Source: Ghiorsea bivora (GTDB lineage Bacteria > Pseudomonadota > Zetaproteobacteria > Mariprofundales > Mariprofundaceae). Taken from it: a DNA stretch of 64,000 nt. Every line of letters starts with the position of its first letter. Within the stretch, counting starts at the first letter, position 1. Under the pieces are notes generated by a model that was not told the DNA's origin, made no database searches, and worked only from the letters and a program-made list of their open reading frames with translations. A program made the position numbers and the translations under genes. This document shows, piece by piece, positions 32,818 to 40,623 of this stretch. The stretch covers positions 1-64,000 of the forward strand of contig NZ_JQLW01000011.1 in the NCBI RefSeq assembly GCF_000744415.1. Direction: 5' to 3'.

Positions 32818-33800
32818 CCACTTTTTCCTAAAAAATCTAAACAAGCGCGGGTCACCATTTCAGGTAATATATTACCCATACATGGGTGGCCAAGCACATC
32901 ACATTCCCGCTGCAAACAAGGGCTACATTTGGCAGGTTTGTACAACACATTCACACGTTTACCCGATGGAGAAGTACGCGCTGGGTTGGTTGCACCAAAC
33001 ATGGTGACCGTGGGTACATTCAAACCTGCTGCCACATGCATCAAACCAGAATCATTGCATAACATAAGCCTAGCAACCGATACCAATTGTAAAGCCTCAG
33101 TCAACGAGGTTTCCCCTGCAGCATTCCAATGTAAACCTGACACATGCTGCAGACACTGCGAAGCAATATCACGCTCAGCATCTGTACCCAGTACTACGAT
33201 ATGCCAGCCTTGCTCTGATAACTGTTTCATAACAACCGCATAAGACTCCGCAGGGTATCTTTTTGCCCCACCAAACTGAGCACCTGGCGCTACACAAACC
33301 ACTTTATTGATATCCAAACCTTTGCTGCTTAACAATAAAGATTCGGCCTTGGTTTGAGCATCATCTGGCGCTACTAATTCAACACTTTCAAAAGGCGTTT
33401 CAAGACCAAATTGCTGTAACAAGTCTAAATAATAAAATAAATGATGCTGTGTGATTAAATCAATACGCGGTTTATAGCCGTGTGTCAGCAACAAGCTACG
33501 GCCATCTTTGCGAAAACCTATGCGTTGTGTCGCACCTGAGCGCCAAGCCTGCCAAGCAGAACGAAAACTATTGGGAAATAAAAATAGCATATCTGTATTT
33601 TGCGGCAAAGTTTCAGTATAACGTACTTGTGTATGTTCTAAATGGAGAAAAGGTAATAATTCTGTTAACCAACCCCGACCAAAAACAAGTATTTCCGCAT
33701 CTGAATACTGCGTTGTAATGGCACGCAATGCAGGCTGCGCCAAAATAACATCACCCAACCAATTGGGTGGCATCAACACAATTTTTTTTCTTTCAGGCAT
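32814..33800 (-). CDS. waaF: ADP-heptose:LPS heptosyltransferase II
   Basis: WaaF adds the second L-glycero-D-manno-heptose to LPS inner core, using ADP-heptose made by the gmhA/hldE products. The 328-aa GT9-family protein begins RKKIVLMPPNWLGDVILAQPALRAI, has the VCVAPGAQFGGAKRYP sugar-nucleotide loop, and ends with LCNDSGLMHVAAGLNVPTVTMFGATNPART. ATG 33798-33800 (complement). Its stop overlaps the facing gene by 4 nt (TTAA). The methyltransferase gene lies 6 nt upstream, so the two probably share a transcript. Confidence 0.95.
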   Translation of the reverse strand: MPERKKIVLMPPNWLGDVILAQPALRAITTQYSDAEILVFGRGWLTELLPFLHLEHTQVRYTETLPQNTDMLFLFPNSFRSAWQAWRSGATQRIGFRKDGRSLLLTHGYKPRIDLITQHHLFYYLDLLQQFGLETPFESVELVAPDDAQTKAESLLLSSKGLDINKVVCVAPGAQFGGAKRYPAESYAVVMKQLSEQGWHIVVLGTDAERDIASQCLQHVSGLHWNAAGETSLTEALQLVSVARLMLCNDSGLMHVAAGLNVPTVTMFGATNPARTSPSGKRVNVLYKPAKCSPCLQRECDVLGHPCMGNILPEMVTRACLDFLGKSG

Positions 33801-33806
33801 GGGACA

Positions 33807-34523
33807 TCATGATTTATGTTTGCAAACAAAAAGCATTTCTTTTTTTAGCGATAACCATGAGAAATTAGGACGCACAAAGGATTCATCAACAACATCAAAA
33901 TGACGTAATAGTGTGTTGTGAAAACCATGGTATGTATAACTGTATAAACGATTAAACTGGGGTAGCGCGGGAAAGAACCGAGCCAATAAATAGTGTAATC
34001 TAGCTAGCCATGATGGCCAAGTATCCATGCTAACAATGAAATAACCTTCTCGTTTCATCACCGCATTTACTTTATGAAGCACCAACTCTGGGTTATGTAC
34101 ATCACTCAAAGTATCCAAGCATAAAATCAAATCAAAAGTCTGTTGAAAACCCTCGAAATTCTCAGCCATCACTGGAAAATACGTTGCTTTCTCAGGCATC
34201 ACACCAGGAAAGAGTTTTCTGTAATCATTAATGAGAGGATCAATATATGTTTGCTTACCTTTTCCCAAATATTGCGCTGCACAAACTGGTCCTGACCCAA
34301 TTTCTAAAATTTGCATCGGTTCTTCTAGTTTATCAGCCCATGGCTTAATCAAGGGTAAATAGTATCGCCGCGTAAATACCTGTCGGATTTTCAATGCTTT
34401 TTCATTGTTCCAAATATGGAATACCCGCTTTTGATAAAGCATCCAAAGCTGTTTACTCACAGCAGTATACACAGCACGGTGCTTACGTATTGGTTTTGAA
34501 TCAATCAAACTAGAGTTTTCCAT
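33807..34523 (-). CDS. SAM-dependent class I methyltransferase
   Basis: A 238-aa protein with the Rossmann methyltransferase core: motif I MQILEIGSGPVCAAQYL, an acidic LINDYRKL loop, motif IV DLILCLDTLSDVHNPELV and post-motif REGYFIVSMDTW. A helical N-terminal extension (residues 1-65) precedes the core. C-terminal Tyr-rich segments (YSYTYHGFHNTLLRHF) probably bind substrate. The position directly upstream of waaF suggests a sugar, lipid or cell-envelope target, but this is inference. It diverges from the ferredoxin-like gene across about 97 bp. Confidence 0.8.
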   Translation of the reverse strand: MENSSLIDSKPIRKHRAVYTAVSKQLWMLYQKRVFHIWNNEKALKIRQVFTRRYYLPLIKPWADKLEEPMQILEIGSGPVCAAQYLGKGKQTYIDPLINDYRKLFPGVMPEKATYFPVMAENFEGFQQTFDLILCLDTLSDVHNPELVLHKVNAVMKREGYFIVSMDTWPSWLARLHYLLARFFPALPQFNRLYSYTYHGFHNTLLRHFDVVDESFVRPNFSWLSLKKEMLFVCKHKS

Positions 34524-34620
34524 ACAAACAGAACCCTAATCAACCATGTGGCAATAATCACCTGATTTCTTCAATAAAACTTCATGACAAAACTATGCTC
34601 TCCATGCAAGCTTTCGGATT

Positions 34621-35469
34621 ATGAATCAACCTTTGCATACATCATCAGACCGAAACATAGATGAAACGCTTCACCTGTTAACATTGGCACATGAACACGC
34701 TGCTAAAGGTGACACCAGTTTACAAATTTCGTGCGCTAAACTTGATAAAAACTTCGAGCAAACAAGTTTTGCATGTTTAGCTATGCTTCAGCCCATGCTT
34801 TTGGCATGTATAGCCGCAGAAGGTATAAAAGAAGTCTATGTTGAAACTTGTAAAGACTGTTCTACCCAACACATTTCATCCATTATTGATGACTACAAAA
34901 CGTTAAGCCAAGCTATGGCAATAAGGTTAGATGTTCATTTGGGCAAAAAAGCACAAACAAATGTTGAAACCGCAACAGAAAACAAAAATGAACCTTCTCG
35001 AAGAACCTTCTTCCGCACATTGATACCCACGCTTGCCAAACATGCAGCGGATAATATTCAACAAATGACACAAAAAAAACCAATAGACCATTATATTCAA
35101 GACATTATTAATGCCGATTCACGTTTATTGCCCGCACTACACAAGCTCTTTTTGCATGCGCTTCCTAAGCTACATGTAAATCATATCCCTGTGCCCGTGA
35201 TGGAGGGATTAGGTCTTGGAAATATCCAAGTTAGTGAAGCTTGTAGTGCATGTGGCAAATGTGTGGATATTTGTGCCAGCAAAACCTTATCTTTACGTAA
35301 GTTTGGCAACCGCTTTATCTTAGATTTCCAAGCTGACTGTTGCACAGGATGTAACCAATGTATTTCAATATGCCCTGAACAAGCCATAGAAGCTTTACCC
35401 AGTGTCAGTTTGCCATCTTTAATACAAAAAAAACCTAGACCTTTGGTTATGGTTAGCGGCAAACCATAA
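34621..35469 (+). CDS. 4Fe-4S ferredoxin-domain protein with large N-terminal domain (282 aa)
   Basis: The C-terminal part has two ferredoxin motifs: CSACGKCVDIC and then CCTGCNQCISICPE, enough for two [4Fe-4S] clusters. The N-terminal 100 residues have a Cys-containing, amphipathic fold (QISCAKLDKN...VETCKDCS) reminiscent of CCG-like electron-transfer domains. The linker carries SRRTFFRTL, which looks like a twin-Arg context but is internal at about residue 125, so I do not call a Tat signal. No membrane helix. The partner enzyme is unknown. The following zinc-ribbon membrane protein, 12 nt downstream, is probably co-expressed. Confidence 0.7.
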   Translation: MNQPLHTSSDRNIDETLHLLTLAHEHAAKGDTSLQISCAKLDKNFEQTSFACLAMLQPMLLACIAAEGIKEVYVETCKDCSTQHISSIIDDYKTLSQAMAIRLDVHLGKKAQTNVETATENKNEPSRRTFFRTLIPTLAKHAADNIQQMTQKKPIDHYIQDIINADSRLLPALHKLFLHALPKLHVNHIPVPVMEGLGLGNIQVSEACSACGKCVDICASKTLSLRKFGNRFILDFQADCCTGCNQCISICPEQAIEALPSVSLPSLIQKKPRPLVMVSGKP

Positions 35470-35481
35470 ACAGGAGACTTT

Positions 35482-35859
35482 ATGCCACAAGAAATCATTA
35501 AGGATATTCATTTTAAAGGGCAAAAATCAAAAGTGATGAACCCTGCAAAAATGTGGATTAACACCTACAATGAAAAAGAACAAAAAGTTCGTGCGATTAA
35601 AACATTATTAAATTTTTGGGGGATTGCAGCCCTTTGTATTCTTATCCCGATTGCGCATTTCTTACTTGTGCCTTTATTTTTCATCATGGGTATCATGAAA
35701 TCAATGAAACTACTTCACAAAGCCGAAGATGGCTTGTATGCAGAGGGGAATTGCCCTGCATGTGAAAAACAAATCAAGTTAAATCTAGACAACAATGCTG
35801 ATCTACCGCAATGGATAGACTGCCCGAATTGCAAGCAAGCCATTGAACTTAACCAATAA
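35482..35859 (+). CDS. Membrane protein with C-terminal zinc ribbon (125 aa)
   Basis: The ATG has CAGGAG six bases upstream. A soluble front of 40 residues leads to a hydrophobic pair of helices (LLNFWGIAALCILIPIAHFLLVPLFFIMGIM), then a cytoplasmic or periplasmic zinc ribbon built from GNCPACEKQI and WIDCPNCKQAI. Such CPxC pairs usually bind Zn. Function is unknown; the gap to the ferredoxin-like gene suggests a joint role, possibly in redox or metal handling. Confidence 0.65.
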   Translation: MPQEIIKDIHFKGQKSKVMNPAKMWINTYNEKEQKVRAIKTLLNFWGIAALCILIPIAHFLLVPLFFIMGIMKSMKLLHKAEDGLYAEGNCPACEKQIKLNLDNNADLPQWIDCPNCKQAIELNQ

Positions 35860-36102
35860 GAAATCTTAAATACACCCATTGAGTACACTGCATTCTTTCA
35901 TAAAGAAAAGAAGTTAAATGACAGATGCCTCTACAAATCAGGCAATCTCTGTCCAACGTAAACAATACATACGTTATTGGCTTTTATGAAGCTTATAACT
36001 AAGCTAACAAATGAGCATAAGCACTGTAAGATCTGCAACTCACCCATAACAGCTTAGTCTAATAATAGCTATGAACATAAATCACACCCACTGTTTTATC
36101 AC

Positions 36103-36137
36103 ATAAAAAAGGCTAGCAACATGACGTTACTAGCCTT
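36103..36137 (-). terminator. Intrinsic terminator of the act operon
   Basis: On the minus strand, AAGGCTAGTAAC-GTCAT-GTTGCTAGCCTT is followed by TTTT, a 12-bp stem with one wobble. It lies 20 nt after the actF stop. The remaining roughly 240 bp between this and the zinc-ribbon gene (35860-36102) holds only a short ATG frame of 23 codons (35918-35989) without a good ribosome site, perhaps a remnant. Confidence 0.88.
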
Positions 36138-36156
36138 CAATCAGAATATTATGCGA

Positions 36157-37215
36157 TTATGATTTAGCGTCTTCTTCTTCACCCTCATAATACAAACCAT
36201 CTTTTTTCATTTGGTTATCCCATAACCATGTGCCAATACCAAGGATTACTACAGTAATCGCGACATCAATCCACGAGGATAAGAATGGTGTATGATCAAT
36301 ATTGTCAGCCTGAGGACTGATAATCCACATATAACGCTCAATAAATGTACCAACAAGAATACTTACCGATGGGAACAACAATAGCGCTGGTGAATTCCGT
36401 ACTGATTTAAATATGAGCATTAAGAATGGGAAGAATGAATTCATAAAAAAGAACACCCAATACAAATATGCATTTGGACCTTGTAACATTTTGTCCCAAC
36501 GTGCGATATCTTCAGGCAAGTCACCATACCACATCACTAGATATTGCATAAATGCAAGGTAAGTCCAGATAATGGTTAATGCCAACATGATTTGTCCAAT
36601 ATAGTTAAACACATAATCATTGATCCGACGTTTTAGGTTATCTCTCCAACGCAATACGAACAATGATATGATAAAGAATGCCAAGAATGCACGCATCATA
36701 CTTTCTGTGTGGTACAAGCCATAAACAGCACTGAACCAACGTGGCATTTGCGTCATTTCAAAGTCCCAAGATACAACTGAACCATAAATCATATATACAA
36801 ACGGTGCCAACAATGCCCAGTGTTTAAAGCGTTCTCTATCTTTAGGGTCAGAATGCGGGAAATCTTTGCGTTGTAGTTTAATGAAGTGAGCACAATACGC
36901 CCAAACAGCCAAATACAAAATAATTTCACGCATATTGAAAAACGTAATGTTATGCCAAGCATTCAAAGGCATACCAAAGGTTTCACCACCCATCCATGGA
37001 AAACTATTTTCTCCACTCGCAAGGATAATAAGCAACAACACAAAACCCAGTGGGAATAAAGCACGTGAAGAAGCCATCAAAAAGCGAACTTCATAACGCC
37101 ATTTACCACCTGACAAGTGAATCACTGAAGACCAAAATACTGCAGTTAGTGGGATGTAGAGCGTGAACAAGAAGTTGTCCATCAACACTGCCCAGTTTGG
37201 TAATGTCATTTCCAT
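36157..37215 (-). CDS. actF: Alternative complex III membrane subunit ActF
   Basis: ActF is a paralogue of ActC (NrfD-like, about ten helices) and part of the membrane arm of ACIII, the quinol:cytochrome c oxidoreductase. This 352-aa copy shows repeated hydrophobic helices with WYGDLPEDIARW and IERYMWIISPQ segments, and lacks cofactor motifs. It is the last gene before a strong terminator. It starts 3 nt after actE. The assignment rests on its place and shape in an otherwise unmistakable act cluster. Confidence 0.9.
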   Translation of the reverse strand: MEMTLPNWAVLMDNFLFTLYIPLTAVFWSSVIHLSGGKWRYEVRFLMASSRALFPLGFVLLLIILASGENSFPWMGGETFGMPLNAWHNITFFNMREIILYLAVWAYCAHFIKLQRKDFPHSDPKDRERFKHWALLAPFVYMIYGSVVSWDFEMTQMPRWFSAVYGLYHTESMMRAFLAFFIISLFVLRWRDNLKRRINDYVFNYIGQIMLALTIIWTYLAFMQYLVMWYGDLPEDIARWDKMLQGPNAYLYWVFFFMNSFFPFLMLIFKSVRNSPALLLFPSVSILVGTFIERYMWIISPQADNIDHTPFLSSWIDVAITVVILGIGTWLWDNQMKKDGLYYEGEEEDAKS

Positions 37216-37218
37216 GGC

Positions 37219-37779
37219 TTAGTGCCCCCCTGCTTTGCCAGTCTCAGACATCACCTGAGACTTACGCTCTTCTTTTGTAGTTGCCGTCATTGGCTTTTGA
37301 ATTACTTCTCGAATGTAGTTAACAAGATCCCATCGCTCTTTAGGATTCATATCATATCCATACTTTGGCATAATATAACTGCCAAAAGTAATCGTACCCC
37401 AAATCCAACCATCAGTGAGTTCCTTTTTAACGTAATCGGATGTTAAATCAGCAGGTTCAGCTTCAAATACTTTGCCCACTGGCCCCTTACCTGTACCCGT
37501 AGTACCATGACAAGTTGCACAGAAAATATTAAACAAGGCTTGACCCTTTAAAATCGATGCTTTGGTTGCCTTAATTGGGTTCTTCAACTCTTCAGTTGCA
37601 TCCCTATCCGCCATTTTTGTCCACAGACCTTCAACAGGCACAGTATGCTCAGGCGGGTTCAACAACACGCCTTCTTGGGGTTTAATTGAAGGTTGATTCA
37701 TCATGTCTCTAGACCAAGGCCATGCCAGAGCCGCTGATGGCACCGACAATGCACACAGTATTACTAAAATCTTTTTCAT
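37219..37779 (-). CDS. actE: Alternative complex III monoheme cytochrome c subunit ActE
   Basis: A periplasmic cytochrome c anchored after a signal peptide (MKKILVILCALSVPSAALAW). One CXXCH motif, CATCHG, at about residues 88-93, binds a single c-type heme; the Met ligand lies in IMPKYGYDM. In ACIII, ActE shuttles electrons from ActA's five hemes to the next carrier. 186 aa is the usual size. The start overlaps the end of actD by 4 nt (ATGA). Confidence 0.93.
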   Translation of the reverse strand: MKKILVILCALSVPSAALAWPWSRDMMNQPSIKPQEGVLLNPPEHTVPVEGLWTKMADRDATEELKNPIKATKASILKGQALFNIFCATCHGTTGTGKGPVGKVFEAEPADLTSDYVKKELTDGWIWGTITFGSYIMPKYGYDMNPKERWDLVNYIREVIQKPMTATTKEERKSQVMSETGKAGGH

Positions 37780-38315
37780 GACGTTAGCTCCCTCACTTCA
37801 ATAGCGCCACAGCCTTCTAAGGTTGCACGAATTTTTTCATTATTCTTAGGGTCTGTTTCAACTTCAATACCAATTTGGTCTACACCCACCGAATGGTCGT
37901 AATAAGACTTAACACGTCTTGGAAGACCAGCATAAATCAAGAAACCAGCGATCGTACTTAACACACCAAGCAAAATAGTCATTTCATATGCAATCACAAT
38001 ATCAGGTGGAATCGTAATCACGGACTTACCACCTTGTGGTTGTACGGTAAACATCGATTGCCCAACACCTGCCGCAAAAATAAAACCTAACACTGTTCCT
38101 GTGATACCACCAAAAAATGAGAAACGTTGAATTGGTTGATGAAATTCACCTAACATTTCATTTACTTCAGGGTGCTCAATCGGCGAATATAATTCAATAT
38201 TATCAATAATATCTTCTTTATCGTCTAACGTGTTTAATTCACCAACAACTTCTTTCGCTTTATCAAAATCATCATAGGTCGCAAAGAGGTAGTGTTTTTT
38301 TCTTATCCTTCTCAT
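37776..38315 (-). CDS. actD: Alternative complex III subunit ActD (DUF3341)
   Basis: A small membrane subunit (179 aa) with two transmembrane helices around FSFFGGITGTVLGFIFAAGV and VIAYEMTILLGVLSTIAGFL, then a soluble C-terminal half with IGIEVETDPKNNEKIRATLEG. It is DUF3341, always found between actC and actE. No cofactor motif is present; a structural role in the membrane arm is established for the family. It overlaps both neighbours by 4 nt. Confidence 0.92.
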   Translation of the reverse strand: MRRIRKKHYLFATYDDFDKAKEVVGELNTLDDKEDIIDNIELYSPIEHPEVNEMLGEFHQPIQRFSFFGGITGTVLGFIFAAGVGQSMFTVQPQGGKSVITIPPDIVIAYEMTILLGVLSTIAGFLIYAGLPRRVKSYYDHSVGVDQIGIEVETDPKNNEKIRATLEGCGAIEVRELTS

Positions 38316-39706
38316 GACAAACCCTCCTCTGTTTTAATCATATCATCTTTAATTTTATCTAGGTCTTGAAGTTTTTGTTTACCGTGTTTGTTACGGTGAT
38401 AAACCATCTCTTTCACCTCATACATAGATACAGATGGGAACACTTTACAGAAGATAAGGAATAACATGGTAAACCAACCGAAACTCGCTGCTGTGATTGT
38501 CATTTGTACTAAACCAGGCCAAACCACGACTTGTGTCCAAGGCTCATGATTGGATGCCAATGGAGGGCTTACGATTTGGAAACGTTCCAGCCACATGCCC
38601 AATTGAATAAGTAATGAAATAACAAACATTGCCCACATATTTACTCGAACCTTTTTCCAAGCCATAGCAAATGGTACAACCGTTGCACAGAATAACATGG
38701 TCCAAACCACACCAGCATAAGGCCCTGTAAACTTATCAATTAACATTTCATGTTCAAACATATCATGTGAATACCAAATTGAAGCATACTCTGAAAGGTT
38801 TAAGAAGTTCCAAGCCATAGCGATTGCAAACGTTAGACGTGCTGTTTTGTCCATGATTTCAGGTGTCATATAAGCTTCGAATTTGAATAAATACCTAAGC
38901 AATACGAACAAAGTGATAATCGCAGCACAACCTGAGTACAATGCACCAGCCACAAAATATGGTGGGAATGAAGTTACATGCCAGCCCGGCATAATCGACA
39001 TCGCGAAGTCAGATGCCACAATAGAATGCACGGACACAGCCAATGGAACAAGGAAACAAGCCATCAATACATAAGTTTTTTGAAATGCGATCCATTCTGT
39101 TGCTCTGCCCATCCAACCCAATGACATAGCTGTATAAAGCTTCTTACGCCAGCCCTTCGCTTTATCACGACAGATTGCCAAATCAGGAATCATACCAATG
39201 TACAAGAACAATGCTGATGAAGTTGCATAGGTTGTAATCGCGAATGCATCCCAAAGCAATGGTGAACGGAAGTTTGGCCAAATAGCATGTTGGTTAGGAT
39301 AAGGGAGAACCCAATACATATCCCAAACACGACCAATATGAATCACTGGGAAAATAGCTGCTGTGGCAATGGAGAAGAAGGTCATAGCTTCAGCAAAACG
39401 GTAAATAGGTTTACGCCAATCGGCATGTGTTAGCAATAGAATTGCCGATAATAACGTACCTGAGTGACTCATACCAATCCAAAACACGAAGTTTGAAATA
39501 TATGTTTGCCAATAATGTGGGTTATTCATTAACGCCACACCAAGACCCATATTATATTGGTATATTTCAGCCGCCACGCCACATAAAACCAACGCAAAAC
39601 AAACAGCTAAAACAATCCAAAATGCCTTTCTTGGCGATTCCAGACTGGCTAAGACATCTTCATTGATCTTAGCCCATTCTATATCCTTCATTTTAAAATC
39701 ACTCAT
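38312..39706 (-). CDS. actC: Alternative complex III quinol-binding membrane subunit ActC
   Basis: An NrfD/polysulfide-reductase-type integral protein of 464 aa with about ten helices and the quinol site close to the Fe-S subunit. Visible features include a helix-rich N-terminus (KAFWIVLAVCFALVLCGVAAEIY), the conserved WIGMSHSGTLLSA and ISPLWDAFAIT-like loops, and HDMFEHEMLIDKF. A short soluble N-terminus precedes the first helix. 59 nt separate it from actB2, and its stop overlaps actD. Confidence 0.95.
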   Translation of the reverse strand: MSDFKMKDIEWAKINEDVLASLESPRKAFWIVLAVCFALVLCGVAAEIYQYNMGLGVALMNNPHYWQTYISNFVFWIGMSHSGTLLSAILLLTHADWRKPIYRFAEAMTFFSIATAAIFPVIHIGRVWDMYWVLPYPNQHAIWPNFRSPLLWDAFAITTYATSSALFLYIGMIPDLAICRDKAKGWRKKLYTAMSLGWMGRATEWIAFQKTYVLMACFLVPLAVSVHSIVASDFAMSIMPGWHVTSFPPYFVAGALYSGCAAIITLFVLLRYLFKFEAYMTPEIMDKTARLTFAIAMAWNFLNLSEYASIWYSHDMFEHEMLIDKFTGPYAGVVWTMLFCATVVPFAMAWKKVRVNMWAMFVISLLIQLGMWLERFQIVSPPLASNHEPWTQVVVWPGLVQMTITAASFGWFTMLFLIFCKVFPSVSMYEVKEMVYHRNKHGKQKLQDLDKIKDDMIKTEEGLS

Positions 39707-39765
39707 TTGGTGCTTCCCCTCTTAAAAACTTTTGCGATGCTGCATGCATCATAACAACAGGTTAA

Positions 39766-40620
39766 TTATGCGTTTGTATCGCGAACACGATCCAAATACA
39801 TTACACTAGGCTCAACATTAAGCTCTTCAAACACACGATATCCACGCTCACCCTCAGCATTGAATTGCTCATGTCGGTTTAATTCGACACCGTGTGATTC
39901 CCAAGCATGACTTACCTTACTTGTTTCATCTTTTAAGTTACCAAACACGATTGCGTCTGTTGGGCATGATTGCTGACATGCAGTTTGAACCGCACCATCT
40001 TCAACATGTCCGCGAATGCCTTTATCCGCTTGATCACCTTTTGCATTACGCAAACGCTGGACACAGAATGTACACTTCTCCATTACACCTTTACTACGTA
40101 CAGTAATATCAGGGTTTAAAAGCATTTCCATTGGATGAGGAATATCTTCTTGATAATCAAAGAAGTTAAAATAACGCACTTTAAATGGACAGTTGGTACC
40201 GCAATAACGAGAACCAATACAGCGGTTATATACTTGCGCATTTAAACCATCAGGAGTGTGATATGTTGCCGCGACAGGACAAACAGGTTCACAAGGTGCA
40301 TGATTACATTGCTGACACATCATAGGTGCAAAGTGTGCACCACGTTCAGGGTATTCGCTATCTTCAACTGCCAAGTCAGCTTCGCCTTCAGGCAAGTCCC
40401 AATAACGTTCAATGCGCATCCAAGACATGGTATGACCACTACCACACTTTTCCTTACCGACTGCAGGAATATTATTTTCCGCATTACATGCCGTAACACA
40501 AGAAGCACACCCTGTACATTTATTAAGGTCAATAGACATTCCCCACATAATGGGTTCATCTTTATAATAATCTCTTTGGTTAAGGCGTGACCAGTTTTCC
40601 AACATACGTGATAAACTCAT
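39766..40620 (-). CDS. actB2: ActB2: iron-sulfur subunit of alternative complex III (separate from ActB1)
   Basis: Carries the Fe-S clusters that pass electrons within the ActB arm. Four Cys groups are visible: CTGCASCVTAC, CQQCNHAPCEPVCP, CIGSRYCGTNCP and CTFC...CQQSCP, typical of the ferredoxin domain of ActB. In most ACIII this domain is fused to the molybdopterin-like domain; here it is a separate 284-aa protein, 3 nt after the larger gene. It has no signal peptide of its own, so it probably hitchhikes with ActB1 through Tat. Confidence 0.93.
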   Translation of the reverse strand: MSLSRMLENWSRLNQRDYYKDEPIMWGMSIDLNKCTGCASCVTACNAENNIPAVGKEKCGSGHTMSWMRIERYWDLPEGEADLAVEDSEYPERGAHFAPMMCQQCNHAPCEPVCPVAATYHTPDGLNAQVYNRCIGSRYCGTNCPFKVRYFNFFDYQEDIPHPMEMLLNPDITVRSKGVMEKCTFCVQRLRNAKGDQADKGIRGHVEDGAVQTACQQSCPTDAIVFGNLKDETSKVSHAWESHGVELNRHEQFNAEGERGYRVFEELNVEPSVMYLDRVRDTNA

Positions 40621-40623
40621 GAC

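Noticed and set aside
34990-35030. Twin-arginine signal in the ferredoxin-like protein
   Set aside because: SRRTFFR is internal (about residue 125) with no hydrophobic segment typical of a Tat signal after it.
35918-35989. 23-codon ORF between the zinc-ribbon gene and act operon
   Set aside because: Weak ribosome site and no neighbour coupling; perhaps a remnant, but nothing supports translation.
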